From: Bacteroidota bacterium
Lineage (GTDB): Bacteria; Bacteroidota; Bacteroidia; UKL13-3
Direction: 5' to 3'
Assembly (NCBI GenBank): GCA_010027395.1
Contig: RGVD01000003.1
Location: 1-33,372, forward strand
Length of the DNA: 33,372 nucleotides
Shown in pieces: positions 17,430 through 27,029 of the stretch; position 1 is the first letter of the stretch; each line of letters begins with the position of its first letter. The translations under genes were made by a program, and so were the position numbers. The notes under the pieces were generated by a model. The model made no database searches, was not told the DNA's origin, and saw only the letters and a list, made by a program, of their open reading frames with translations.

Positions 17430-18635
17430 TTATTTTGCCAATGCAATTTTGCTTTTACTCATTTCACCACTGCTTGATTGAACGGTTATGAAATAAATAC
17501 CATTGTTTAGGGAGGATAAATCTATTTCTGTTTGGTATAGTTTGCTTGTGAGTGATTGGTTATGGATAGCCGTGCCTGCAATATCATATACAATTATATT
17601 GGCTATTTCTTGGTTGCTGTTTATATTAATAATTCCATTGCTAGGGTTTGGATAAACATTATTTCTTGACATTGCTTTTTCTCGAATGCTTGTAGAGGAA
17701 GAGGTCATTTCTGATAAAGGTCTTTTATATACACCTCCAAAGATTCCTCCGCAATATGCATTTGTTCCTAAAATTGCAAAAGCATAAATAGTATTTGATC
17801 CTAAACCATTGCTAACAGCAGTCCAACTTGCTCCATTATTACTTGAAATAAAAACATCATTGTCATTGGAAATAAAAACATCATTTCCGTTGGTATTAAT
17901 AGCGTTTATTGTTGAATTTAAAACACTTCCACTGCCTATATTTGACCAAGTTGTTCCATTATCACTTGATACAAATATTCCCTTATAAGTGCCTGCATAA
18001 ATATTGCTACCACCTTTTTTTAATGTTTGAATATCTGTATTAGTTAACCCATTATTACTTGCTACCCACGAACCACCATTATTATTTGATACATAAACTC
18101 CTTTGTTGGTACCCAGGTAAATATTATTTCCAAGTGATTCAATACTTGAAACTGATGTATTAACGGGTAAACCTGAGTTTGAAGAATTCCAACTAGTTCC
18201 ATTATTTGTTGATAAAAATACACCCTTATCCGTTCCTGCAAAAACATTGGAACCTGTGATATTTATTGCGTTAATAAATAAAGTGCTTAATCCATTATTT
18301 GAAGGTGCCCAATTATTTCCGTTGTTGTTGGAAAAATATATACCACTATCGGTTCCAGCAGCCATATTTGATCCATTAATAGCCATACACCATACTGACA
18401 AGTTTTATAAACCATTGTTTTTAACTGTCCACGAATTACCATTATCAGATGAATAAAATACACCACCTAATGCGCTGGCATAAATATCTGTTCCATTTGT
18501 TATTAAAGCGGTAATCCATGTACTATCAGGATTTGGGGAATTTGCTGTTTTCCATTGCGCATCTGCAATGTTTGATTTAGAAATTAATAAAAATAAAATA
18601 ACTGTTTTGATTGTGGTGTTTATTGTTTTTTTCAT
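17430..18635 (-). pseudogene. T9SS cargo: BNR/sortilin-like repeat (beta-propeller) protein with type A sorting domain, interrupted by an in-frame TAA
   Basis: Two ORFs in the same frame (18635-18405 and 18401-17430) separated only by TAA at 18407-18405. Signal peptide is on the N-terminal piece. SSNNGxxW...NNGL repeats; NVYPNPSNGIININS...GIYFITVQSSSGEMSKSKIALAK at the C-terminus. Confidence 0.75.
17845..17892 (-). repeat. 24-bp in-frame tandem duplication within the repeat gene
   Basis: GAAATAAAAACATCATT occurs at 17845 and again at 17869. Encodes DVFISNDN-DVFISSNN. Confidence 0.8.
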
Positions 18636-18926
18636 TTTGATTTTTTGTTTTACTTATTTAATCGCAATAATGCTTTGTATAATTTTTCTTTTGTAATTGG
18701 CGGAAATAACGTTGTTAAACTCCAGCAAATATAAAAATACTATCTCTGAAAAATAGCTTAGCACCAATCCTATATATAAATGTATGTTTTTTGTATTTTT
18801 TTTATTTGAAATTTCAATAATTCATATTATTTTTATATTGATTCATAGTGAATTATAGGAAATATTTTTTAAACATGCAATATGAAAAGATAGACTATCG
18901 TTAAACCTATACTTAAACCGAAATAT

Positions 18927-19166
18927 ATGAATCAAATCTACACTGAAGAAATCCTTTTACGCTACATCTACAATGAAACTACATCCACGGAAAATGCTCA
19001 AATCGAATCGCATTTGAAAACGAATGAGAATTTTAAAAAGTCGTATGATGAAATGCTTCAAAGCATTGATTCTTTAAAAGAAGCGGAAATAGCACCCTCT
19101 AAACATAGTGTGAATGCTATTTTAGATTATGCCAAACAGCATAGTTCGGCTGAAGAGCTAGCTTAA
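18927..19166 (+). CDS. Small hypothetical protein, anti-sigma-like N-terminus
   Basis: ILLRYIYNETTSTENAQIESHLKTNENFKKSYDEM resembles the N-terminal segment of Bacteroidetes anti-sigma proteins. No TM and no zinc motif. Confidence 0.55.
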   Translation: MNQIYTEEILLRYIYNETTSTENAQIESHLKTNENFKKSYDEMLQSIDSLKEAEIAPSKHSVNAILDYAKQHSSAEELA

Positions 19167-19171
19167 TTCGC

Positions 19172-19564
19172 TTATTGTATTAAAATTCCCTTTGCCAGTA
19201 TTTTTATTTCAGTACTGTCTTTTACCATCGTACCTTTTATGTAGGCTTTTTTGCCTTCTATTTTTAGAGGTAATACAAATGCTTTGTCTTCAATATCAAC
19301 CAAAATGGGCTGCTTGTTTCCATTTTCTAAACTCAACCAACAGCCTTCACCTTTGCAGTAATTGGCAATGGTGCCACTAAATATGCCGGTTTCTTTTGTT
19401 CCTGTTTGTTCAATGTTATTGTAGGCAGTTATAGCATCTTTCGAGTCGTTTGTGTTCTCAATTGTTTCTCCAAAATTTCCAATCTGAGATAATTTGCTTC
19501 TTGGGTCGTTAGAACAAGCGAAAGCAAAAAATGAAAACGAAATAATGGTAAGTAGCTTTTTCAT
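19172..19564 (-). CDS. DUF4920-like lipoprotein
   Basis: Lipobox SFFAFACSND; IANYCKGEGCWLSLENGNKQPILVDIEDKAFVLPLKIEGKKAYIKG pattern. Confidence 0.7.
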   Translation of the reverse strand: MKKLLTIISFSFFAFACSNDPRSKLSQIGNFGETIENTNDSKDAITAYNNIEQTGTKETGIFSGTIANYCKGEGCWLSLENGNKQPILVDIEDKAFVLPLKIEGKKAYIKGTMVKDSTEIKILAKGILIQ

Positions 19565-19737
19565 GACATAGAATTAAGTTTCAAATATGAAGAAATCTGT
19601 AAGACTAATCAAACAATAATTGGTTCAGATTGTATGTCATAATAACGTGTTTTGTCCATTAGTGTAAATTTTATGTGAGTAAAACACAATTGCTATGGGG
19701 ATTTGTGCTCAATTGATAATTTGCAGGCCTATTTATA

Positions 19738-20820
19738 ATGATAAAAAACAAATCCATTTACATAACGCTTATATTGCTTTTCATGGCTCAAATTAGATTG
19801 TATTCTCAAAAACAACCCATTAATAAATATACATCAAATCCACTATTGAAGAGCCTTAAAGCTAAAGAGCTTTGGATAGGAAATCCCCAAGACAAAGATG
19901 GACGTTTTATTAATCACGAATATCCGTTTTGGCCTGAGGCTAAAGAGCTGTGGAAGTGGCAAAGAGAGTCAAACCCTCAAAAAGAAGAAAAGAAAGGCGA
20001 TACTTTTAAGTTGAAAGTAGAAACGGATACTAGCTTCTTGAGTCACAAAAATGATGTGATTGTATGGCTAGGTCATGCTAGTTTTTTTATCCGCTTAAAT
20101 GGTGTGAGTTTGATTACCGATCCTGTTTTTTACAATGCCAGCCCAGTGGTAAAAAGGAAGAGTGCTTTGCCTTTTGATGTCAATTTAATCAAGGGTTTAG
20201 ATTATATATTGATAAGCCATGATCACCGAGATCATTTAGATGAAAAGAGTTTGAACTTGGTATATGCCAATAACCCTGGAGTGAAAATATTATCAGGTTT
20301 GAATATGGATGATTGGTTCAATAAAATGCTTAAAAAACCGAATGTTGAAACAGCTAGTTGGTATCAGCAATTCAGCACCGATACTAACAAAATTGAGATT
20401 TACTTTATGCCTGCCAGACATTGGAGCAGAAGAGGTTTAACGGATACTAATAAACACCTGTGGGGGAGTTTTGTGATAAAAGCCAATGGTAAAAAAATAT
20501 TTTTCAGTGGCGATACGGGATATGGTAGTCATTTAAAGGAAGTGGGTGACATCTTTGATGGTATTGATGTATGCATCATTGGAGTAGGTGCCTACAAACC
20601 TGAATGGTTTATGTCGAGCAATCATATTTCGCCATCCAATGCAGTGAGAGCAGCCAATGAAATGAGGGCAAAACATTTTGTGCCAATGCATTATGGAACC
20701 TTCGACTTGAGTGACGAACCCATGGGCGAACCCGCCCAAATATTGTTGAAAGAAAAAAGTGAGTCGAAACTGAATGCTGACTTACATTTGCTGTCTATTG
20801 GTGCCAACTATCAATTTTAA
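19738..20820 (+). CDS. Exported MBL-fold metallo-hydrolase (NAPE-PLD/UlaG-like)
   Basis: Signal peptide, WLGHASFFIRLNGVSLITDPVF, ISHDHRDHLD, PARHWSRRG, FSGDTGYG, FVPMHYGTFDLSDEP. Confidence 0.9.
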   Translation: MIKNKSIYITLILLFMAQIRLYSQKQPINKYTSNPLLKSLKAKELWIGNPQDKDGRFINHEYPFWPEAKELWKWQRESNPQKEEKKGDTFKLKVETDTSFLSHKNDVIVWLGHASFFIRLNGVSLITDPVFYNASPVVKRKSALPFDVNLIKGLDYILISHDHRDHLDEKSLNLVYANNPGVKILSGLNMDDWFNKMLKKPNVETASWYQQFSTDTNKIEIYFMPARHWSRRGLTDTNKHLWGSFVIKANGKKIFFSGDTGYGSHLKEVGDIFDGIDVCIIGVGAYKPEWFMSSNHISPSNAVRAANEMRAKHFVPMHYGTFDLSDEPMGEPAQILLKEKSESKLNADLHLLSIGANYQF

Positions 20821-20826
20821 TTTTAA

Positions 20827-23208
20827 TTGAAAATTAGTTTAAAACATATCTTTATTTTCCTAGGTTCATTCCTTTTTGTGTTGAATGCATCAGCCCAAAA
20901 AAGGTTTACCATTAGTGGCTATTTAAATGATAAAAGCACGGGCGAAAGCCTTATTGGCGCTACCATAAAAGTAAATGAACTAAAAACGGGAACGGCCACC
21001 AATTCCTATGGATACTATTCACTTTCCTTACCTCAAGGTAATTATACTTTGGTATTCTCATATCTCGGTTTTAAAACATTAAGTGTTCCTATAATTTTGG
21101 ATAAAAATACCATCATCAACCAAAAGATGGAGGTACAAATAAATGAGAGCAAAGAGGTTGTTATTACTGGTGAGCGTGAAGATAAGAATGTGAAGAGCAC
21201 TGGGATGAGTCGCATGGAAATTACAGGACAACAAGTAAAAAATTTACCTGTAATTTTTGGCGAACCAGATGTGTTGAAAGCCATAACCTTATTGCCAGGA
21301 ATAAAAAGTGGAGGAGAAGGTAGTACTGGATTTTATGTGCGTGGAGGTGGGCCTGACCAAAACCTCATCTTGATGGATGAAGCGGTGGTTTATAATCCTT
21401 CACATTTGTTTGGATTCTTGTCTGTTTTCAATACAGATGCTGTTAAAAATATAGATGTAATTAAGGGTGGTATGCCTGCTAATTATGGAGGTCGTTTGTC
21501 ATCTATCCTTAATGTGAATTTACGTGAAGGAAATAATCAAAAGTATGTTGTGAATGGAGGTGTTGGATTAATTGCTTCAAGGTTATCTGCTGAGGGACCG
21601 ATACAAAAGGGAAGAAGTAGTTTTTTAGTTGCGGCTCGAAGGACTTATGTGGATGTGCTTGCAAGGCCCTTTTTATCTGACAATTTAAAGGGAAATAGTT
21701 ATTACTTTTATGATATCAACCTTAAAATGAATTTTAACTTGGGTCAAAAGGACAAATTGTTTTTCTCAGGATATTTTGGAAGGGATATTTTGAACTATCA
21801 AAGTCCAACCAATAGTAGTTTTCATTTTGATTTAGGTTGGGGCAATTCCACAGCTACTCTTAGATGGAATCATGTATTTAATTCTAAATTATTTTGCAAT
21901 ACAAGTGCGGTTTATAACAGATACGACCTATACAATAATCTAACTGCGGGATCTTTCGGTTTCAATATCAGAAGCGGTATTCAAGATTGGAATGTAAAGA
22001 ATGATTACACTTGGTTTATAAACGATAAGCACCAAGCAAAATTTGGATTAAATTATACTTTTCATACTTTCACTCCAGGCATCTTAACGGGTCAAGCGAG
22101 TAGCATAATTTTAGATCAAGAAATCAGTAAGCAATATGCACATGAGTTGGCGGTTTATGCTATGGATGAATGGCGCATCAACCAAAGATTTAACTTGAAT
22201 GCTGGACTAAGGGCTGTGTTTTATGACATGGTAGGACCTTATACCAAAAAACAATATAATGCTGATAATCTGCCCACAGGTGTTGAAACATCATGGAAAA
22301 CCAATGAAAGCATTGCTTTTTACCCGAGATTAGAACCACGTGCAGCTTTAACCTATTTGATAAATGAGCAATCATCTGTAAAAGCATCATTCACGCAAAC
22401 TTATCAGTTTATTCATCTTGCCACCACCTCAGGCGCTTCATTTCCTGTGGACTTGTGGGTGCCAAGTTCTCAAAAGGTAAAACCGCAATTGGCATATCAA
22501 TATGCATTGGGTTACTTTAGAAATTTTGATAACAATAAATGGGAAACTTCAGTCGAGGTGTATTATAAACCCATGTATAACCAAATTGAATTCAAGCCTT
22601 TTTCTCGTTTGTTCTTTAATCAAAATTTAGAGGAAGAAATGGTTTTCGGACAAGGATTAAGTTATGGACTTGAACTTTTTGTAAAGAAGAAAGTAGGTAG
22701 AACGACTGGCTGGATTGGTTATACCTTAAGCAAAACCACCCGTCAGTTTGATGAGTTGAATGGAGGACAAGCCTATTTTTTTAGATATGACAGAACGCAT
22801 GATATATCGGTTGTAATAAGCCACACCTTTAACAAGAAATGGAGCATGAATTTTGTGTTTGTTTATGGTACAGGTAATGCAGTTACATTGCCTATTGCGC
22901 GTTATGCATATAGAGTGGGTTACAACGTGGAACAAAATAAACCTGAACTAACTTTCATTGATGTGTATGGTAAAATTAATGATTACAGGTTGCCAGCCTA
23001 TCATCGTGCAGACATCTCATTTACCTATGTAGCTAATAAAACAGATAAATGGGAGAGCAATTGGAATTTTAGTATTTACAATATTTACAACCGTGCTAAT
23101 CCTTATTTTATTTACTTTTTACCAGATATTGACAAGTTGGAAGTGAAGGCATATATGGTATATTTATTTCCTATTTTACCGAGTGTAGCATGGAATTTTA
23201 AATTTTAA
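20827..23208 (+). CDS. TonB-dependent receptor with N-terminal carboxypeptidase-regulatory-like domain
   Basis: Signal peptide; ISGYLNDKSTGESLIGATIKVNELKTGTATNSYGYYSLSLPQGNYTLVFSYLGF, plug FYVRGGGPDQNLILMDEAVVYNPSHLFGFLSVFNTDAVKNIDVIKGG, C-terminal WNFKF. TTG start. Confidence 0.94.
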   Translation: MKISLKHIFIFLGSFLFVLNASAQKRFTISGYLNDKSTGESLIGATIKVNELKTGTATNSYGYYSLSLPQGNYTLVFSYLGFKTLSVPIILDKNTIINQKMEVQINESKEVVITGEREDKNVKSTGMSRMEITGQQVKNLPVIFGEPDVLKAITLLPGIKSGGEGSTGFYVRGGGPDQNLILMDEAVVYNPSHLFGFLSVFNTDAVKNIDVIKGGMPANYGGRLSSILNVNLREGNNQKYVVNGGVGLIASRLSAEGPIQKGRSSFLVAARRTYVDVLARPFLSDNLKGNSYYFYDINLKMNFNLGQKDKLFFSGYFGRDILNYQSPTNSSFHFDLGWGNSTATLRWNHVFNSKLFCNTSAVYNRYDLYNNLTAGSFGFNIRSGIQDWNVKNDYTWFINDKHQAKFGLNYTFHTFTPGILTGQASSIILDQEISKQYAHELAVYAMDEWRINQRFNLNAGLRAVFYDMVGPYTKKQYNADNLPTGVETSWKTNESIAFYPRLEPRAALTYLINEQSSVKASFTQTYQFIHLATTSGASFPVDLWVPSSQKVKPQLAYQYALGYFRNFDNNKWETSVEVYYKPMYNQIEFKPFSRLFFNQNLEEEMVFGQGLSYGLELFVKKKVGRTTGWIGYTLSKTTRQFDELNGGQAYFFRYDRTHDISVVISHTFNKKWSMNFVFVYGTGNAVTLPIARYAYRVGYNVEQNKPELTFIDVYGKINDYRLPAYHRADISFTYVANKTDKWESNWNFSIYNIYNRANPYFIYFLPDIDKLEVKAYMVYLFPILPSVAWNFKF

Positions 23209-24093
23209 ATGAAGCATATTTTATACATACTGTCCATTCTCATTATCACCTTATCGGCCTGCGAAAAGGAGATAGAGGTTGATTTGCCACCTAGCACTCC
23301 TCAGCTTGTGGTAGAGGCAAGTGTGAACACCTATTCGCCTTGGCTTAATTATGTTTTTATTTCTAACACCATCGACTATTTTAAACCAGATTTAAGTTTC
23401 AATGGGGTTAAAGGAGCTACTGTTTATATCACACCTGGGAAGATAATAAATAATGATACTTTATTTGATAAGGCCAACCGATACACATTTGCTGATTTGA
23501 GTAATCTAGGTAATATTCCCGGCCTAGACAGCATTGGTAAAAGCATCAGTGGTATGTATTTAAATCCTTTGTTTAGAGCTACTGCCAATACCAGTTATTT
23601 GCTAGAAATAAGCCTAGCAGATGGTAGGGTGATTGCGGCTCGAACACATATACCACCTATAGTGTCTATTGATAGTATGAAAGTAAGGTATGATGGTATT
23701 GGTGAGACAGGTAAAAAGAATGCCTATTTGAGCTTTTGGTTTAATGATGGACCAGAGCAGAATAACTACCGTATGGCTTTGCGCAATAATCCTGATTCGG
23801 TGCTTTTTGGTTGGGGTAATGCAGATTCGTACCGAACTTTTGATGATGAGTTTGTAAACAATGGTGTTATACCTTTAGAGTTTTTAAGGCCCTTTGAAGG
23901 AGGTGATACCTTGAATATTTATTTTACGTCCATTGGAAGAAAAGAATTTCGTTTTTGGCAAAGTTTTGGGCGAGCTGCTAATAATGGTGGACCATTTGCT
24001 ACACCTGGAAATGTTAAATCAAACATTGATGGGGTGATTGGCTCCTTTACTGGATATGCTGTATATTTTAAGAGAATTATTTTTGATGAATAG
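23209..24093 (+). CDS. DUF4249-like lipoprotein
   Basis: Lipobox LIITLSACEKEIEVDLPPSTPQLVVEASVN, typical of DUF4249. Abuts the TonB receptor stop. Confidence 0.82.
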   Translation: MKHILYILSILIITLSACEKEIEVDLPPSTPQLVVEASVNTYSPWLNYVFISNTIDYFKPDLSFNGVKGATVYITPGKIINNDTLFDKANRYTFADLSNLGNIPGLDSIGKSISGMYLNPLFRATANTSYLLEISLADGRVIAARTHIPPIVSIDSMKVRYDGIGETGKKNAYLSFWFNDGPEQNNYRMALRNNPDSVLFGWGNADSYRTFDDEFVNNGVIPLEFLRPFEGGDTLNIYFTSIGRKEFRFWQSFGRAANNGGPFATPGNVKSNIDGVIGSFTGYAVYFKRIIFDE

Positions 24094-24130
24094 TTTTTTG
24101 AATTTATTAATTATTGGCTTCATTTTCATA

Positions 24131-24330
24131 TTTGATCATACTTGAAAGGTAGTTTCGCTCCGCTCATAATGACGTACTAGTTGAACAATCACTTCACATT
24201 TTTGTCATTTCGCACTTCGCATTTTTATTAATTTTGATCGTACTTGAAAGATAGTTTCGCTCCGCTCACTATGACGTAAGGTTCAACAATCACTTCGCAT
24301 TTTTGTCATTTCGCAAATTACCTTTCATTG
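24131..24330. repeat. Imperfect ~102-bp intergenic tandem duplication with a degenerate third fragment downstream
   Basis: TTTGATCATACTTGAAAGGTAGTTTCGCTCCGCTCATAATGACGTA (from 24131) recurs as TTTGATCGTACTTGAAAGATAGTTTCGCTCCGCTCACTATGACGTA (from 24233); downstream AACAATCACTTCRCATTTTTGTCATTTCGCA also duplicated. Confidence 0.85.
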
Positions 24331-24444
24331 TCATTCTGCAATTCGCATTCACTGCTTCCGTTAATTAAATTTGATTATCAACATTTTTGTTTAGAACTTA
24401 AAAAATCTCAGCGGAATAAAGAATTTATTTTCGCTTCTAGTATT

Positions 24445-26934
24445 ATGGCTAAGAAAGCAAAAGAAAATAAGATATTGTTTGGTGATGTTCAGGATTTTGA
24501 AGAGAAAGAGCCTGTTGTTGAGAAACCCATAAAAAAAGACAAGAAATACCTTGCCTTCATGGCTGATGAGCGCTTTCAAAGAGCCATGGGTGTGGTGTTT
24601 GTTTTATTTGCCTTGTACTTATTCATTGCCTGTTTGTCTTTTCTTTTTACATGGCAAGCCGATCAAAGTTTAGTCCAGAACTTAAGTTGGTATATGTTTA
24701 CCCAAATCGATCCTGAAATTGCTGAAAATATTTTAGGAAAATTAGGAGCTTGGTTGGGTTATGTTTTTGTATACAGAGGATTTGGAATTTCATCTTTCGC
24801 CTTTAGCATCATATTTCTTTCATTGGGTATTTATTTGGTAGCTAAACATCAACCTATACCCATCGTAAAAACACTTCGTTATTCATTTTTTGGAGTGGTA
24901 TGGGTATCCTTAACCATGGGTTTTTTATTGGGTGATGTGAATCCGGTTTTAGGGGGAAGCTTTGGTTATTTTGGATATTTATACCTAAAGACCTTACTAG
25001 GTGGATTAGGAACAGGTCTGCTTTTATTGGCTTATGCATTGGTTTTTTTAATTGCGGTTTTTAATATTAAATTATATCAAGCAAAATCCATCATTGAAGA
25101 TATTCCATTGCCCCAAGAAGAAGAGAAGAAAAATAGCATCAAACCAAGTGTACCCAAAACAAAGGCCATTGATGAAATTCCATTGAATGAAGATGATTTT
25201 GTTTTACAAGTTATTGAAGAGCCTGAACATGAAGAAATACATGGTAGCATCACTATAAACCCTAAAATAGAGGAGCCCCAGGAAGAACCATACATCGAAC
25301 CTATTGTTGCAAAAGTAGAAGAGAAGCCAAGCTCGCTTAAAACCGAAAGCGGATTGGTGCTTGAAGTGAATGAAGTGGCTGAAGAGGAAGTGCCCGTGCG
25401 CAAAGAACATTATGGTATTGATGAATTGTATGACCCTACTTTGGATTTTAGCAATTATCAATTCCCTAGCATCGAACTCCTAAACGACTATGGCGAAGCC
25501 AAAGGAAAAGTGGAGCAAGATGAATTGAGTGAGAAGACCAAGATGATTGAAGAGACCTTGAAGAACTACAGCATTGGTATCAAAAAAATATCGGCTACGG
25601 TTGGTCCTACCGTTACCTTGTATGAAATCATTCCTCAAGATGGCGTGCGTATTGCCAAGATAAAAAACCTTGAAGATGATATTGCACTTAGTTTAGCAGC
25701 ACTAGGTATTCGTATCATTGCACCTATTCCTGGCCGAGGAACCATTGGTATTGAAGTGCCAAATACCAATCCAGCTATGGTTCCTATGCGAGCTATTTTA
25801 AGTTCTGCTAAATTCCAAAATGCAGACATGGATTTACCAATAGGTTTTGGAAAAACCATTTCAAATGAAGTGTTTGTGGCAGATTTAGCCAAGATGCCCC
25901 ACTTGTTGATGGCAGGTGCTACAGGTCAGGGTAAGTCTGTTGGTTTAAATACCATTTTAGTTTCTTTGCTTTACAAAAAACATCCTTCTCAGATTAAGTT
26001 TGTTTTGGTCGATCCAAAGAAGGTGGAGTTGAGCATATATAAAATGATTGAAAGGCATTTCTTGGCTAAAATTCCGGGTGATGCAGATGCCATTATCACT
26101 GATACCAAATTGGTGGTAAATACCCTTAATTCATTGTGCGTGGAGATGGACAATCGATATGATTTGTTGAAGGATGCGCAGGTTAGAAATTTAAAGGAAT
26201 ATAATGCCAAGTTCATTTCACGCAGGTTGCCACCTACGGATAAAATAGAGCATCGTTTCTTGCCATATATTGTAGTAGTTATAGATGAGTTGGCTGATTT
26301 GATGATGACTGCAGGTAAAGAAGTTGAGTATCCTGTTGCTCGTATTGCGCAGTTGGCTCGCGCAGTTGGAATACATTTGATTTTGGCTACCCAAAGACCA
26401 TCTGTAAATATTATTACTGGTACAATTAAAGCTAATTTCCCTGCTCGTATAGCATTTAGGGTTTCACAAAAAATAGATTCACGTACCATTCTTGATGCCA
26501 ATGGTGCTGACCAATTGATAGGAAAAGGGGATATGCTTTATAGCAATGGCAATGATTTGGTGCGTTTACAATGTGCTTTTGTTGACACCCCTGAGGTTGA
26601 AAAAATAGCAAACTTCATTGGAAACCAAAATGGCAATGAGCCTTATTTATTGCCAGAAGTGAAAATTGATGGCGAAGATTTTGGTGGGGGTGAAAGCTTT
26701 GATAGCAGCAACAGAGATGACTTGTTTGAAGAAGCGGCACGCCTGATTGTGGTTCACCAGCAAGGTTCAACCTCTTTGATTCAACGTAAGCTAAATTTAG
26801 GTTATAACCGCGCAGGCCGATTGATAGACCAATTAGAAAAAGCCGGTATTGTGGGTCCATTCAAGGGCAGTAAGGCTCGAGAAGTATTGGTGCACACTGA
26901 GGCTGAGTTGGAAGAGATGCTGAGAGGGTTTTGA
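24445..26934 (+). CDS. ftsK: DNA translocase FtsK/SpoIIIE
   Basis: N-terminal TM helices, Walker A GATGQGKSVGLN, IVVVIDELADLMM, HLILATQRPSVNIITGTIKANFPARIAF, C-terminal gamma winged helix LIQRKLNLGYNRAGRLIDQLEKAGIVGP. ATG 24445 preferred over the upstream ORF start. Confidence 0.96.
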   Translation: MAKKAKENKILFGDVQDFEEKEPVVEKPIKKDKKYLAFMADERFQRAMGVVFVLFALYLFIACLSFLFTWQADQSLVQNLSWYMFTQIDPEIAENILGKLGAWLGYVFVYRGFGISSFAFSIIFLSLGIYLVAKHQPIPIVKTLRYSFFGVVWVSLTMGFLLGDVNPVLGGSFGYFGYLYLKTLLGGLGTGLLLLAYALVFLIAVFNIKLYQAKSIIEDIPLPQEEEKKNSIKPSVPKTKAIDEIPLNEDDFVLQVIEEPEHEEIHGSITINPKIEEPQEEPYIEPIVAKVEEKPSSLKTESGLVLEVNEVAEEEVPVRKEHYGIDELYDPTLDFSNYQFPSIELLNDYGEAKGKVEQDELSEKTKMIEETLKNYSIGIKKISATVGPTVTLYEIIPQDGVRIAKIKNLEDDIALSLAALGIRIIAPIPGRGTIGIEVPNTNPAMVPMRAILSSAKFQNADMDLPIGFGKTISNEVFVADLAKMPHLLMAGATGQGKSVGLNTILVSLLYKKHPSQIKFVLVDPKKVELSIYKMIERHFLAKIPGDADAIITDTKLVVNTLNSLCVEMDNRYDLLKDAQVRNLKEYNAKFISRRLPPTDKIEHRFLPYIVVVIDELADLMMTAGKEVEYPVARIAQLARAVGIHLILATQRPSVNIITGTIKANFPARIAFRVSQKIDSRTILDANGADQLIGKGDMLYSNGNDLVRLQCAFVDTPEVEKIANFIGNQNGNEPYLLPEVKIDGEDFGGGESFDSSNRDDLFEEAARLIVVHQQGSTSLIQRKLNLGYNRAGRLIDQLEKAGIVGPFKGSKAREVLVHTEAELEEMLRGF

Positions 26935-27029
26935 TCTTTTAAGGAGTTAGGATATTGGCAAGAGGCAAGTAGATAATTTCTAATAAATTTCATCTAATAT
27001 ATCAATATGTTTTTAACATTATTAATAAA

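Noticed and set aside
24328-24444. N-terminal extension of the FtsK ORF
   Set aside because: It runs into the intergenic repeat and is not protein-like; ATG 24445 (MAKKAKENKILFG) is the plausible start.
25077-25403. Ser/Thr-rich antisense ORF within ftsK
   Set aside because: Ser-rich composition arises from complementing the Glu/Lys-rich linker of FtsK.
25989-26501. Antisense ORF (170 aa) within ftsK
   Set aside because: Overlaps the conserved FtsK motor domain; composition typical of a reverse-frame shadow.
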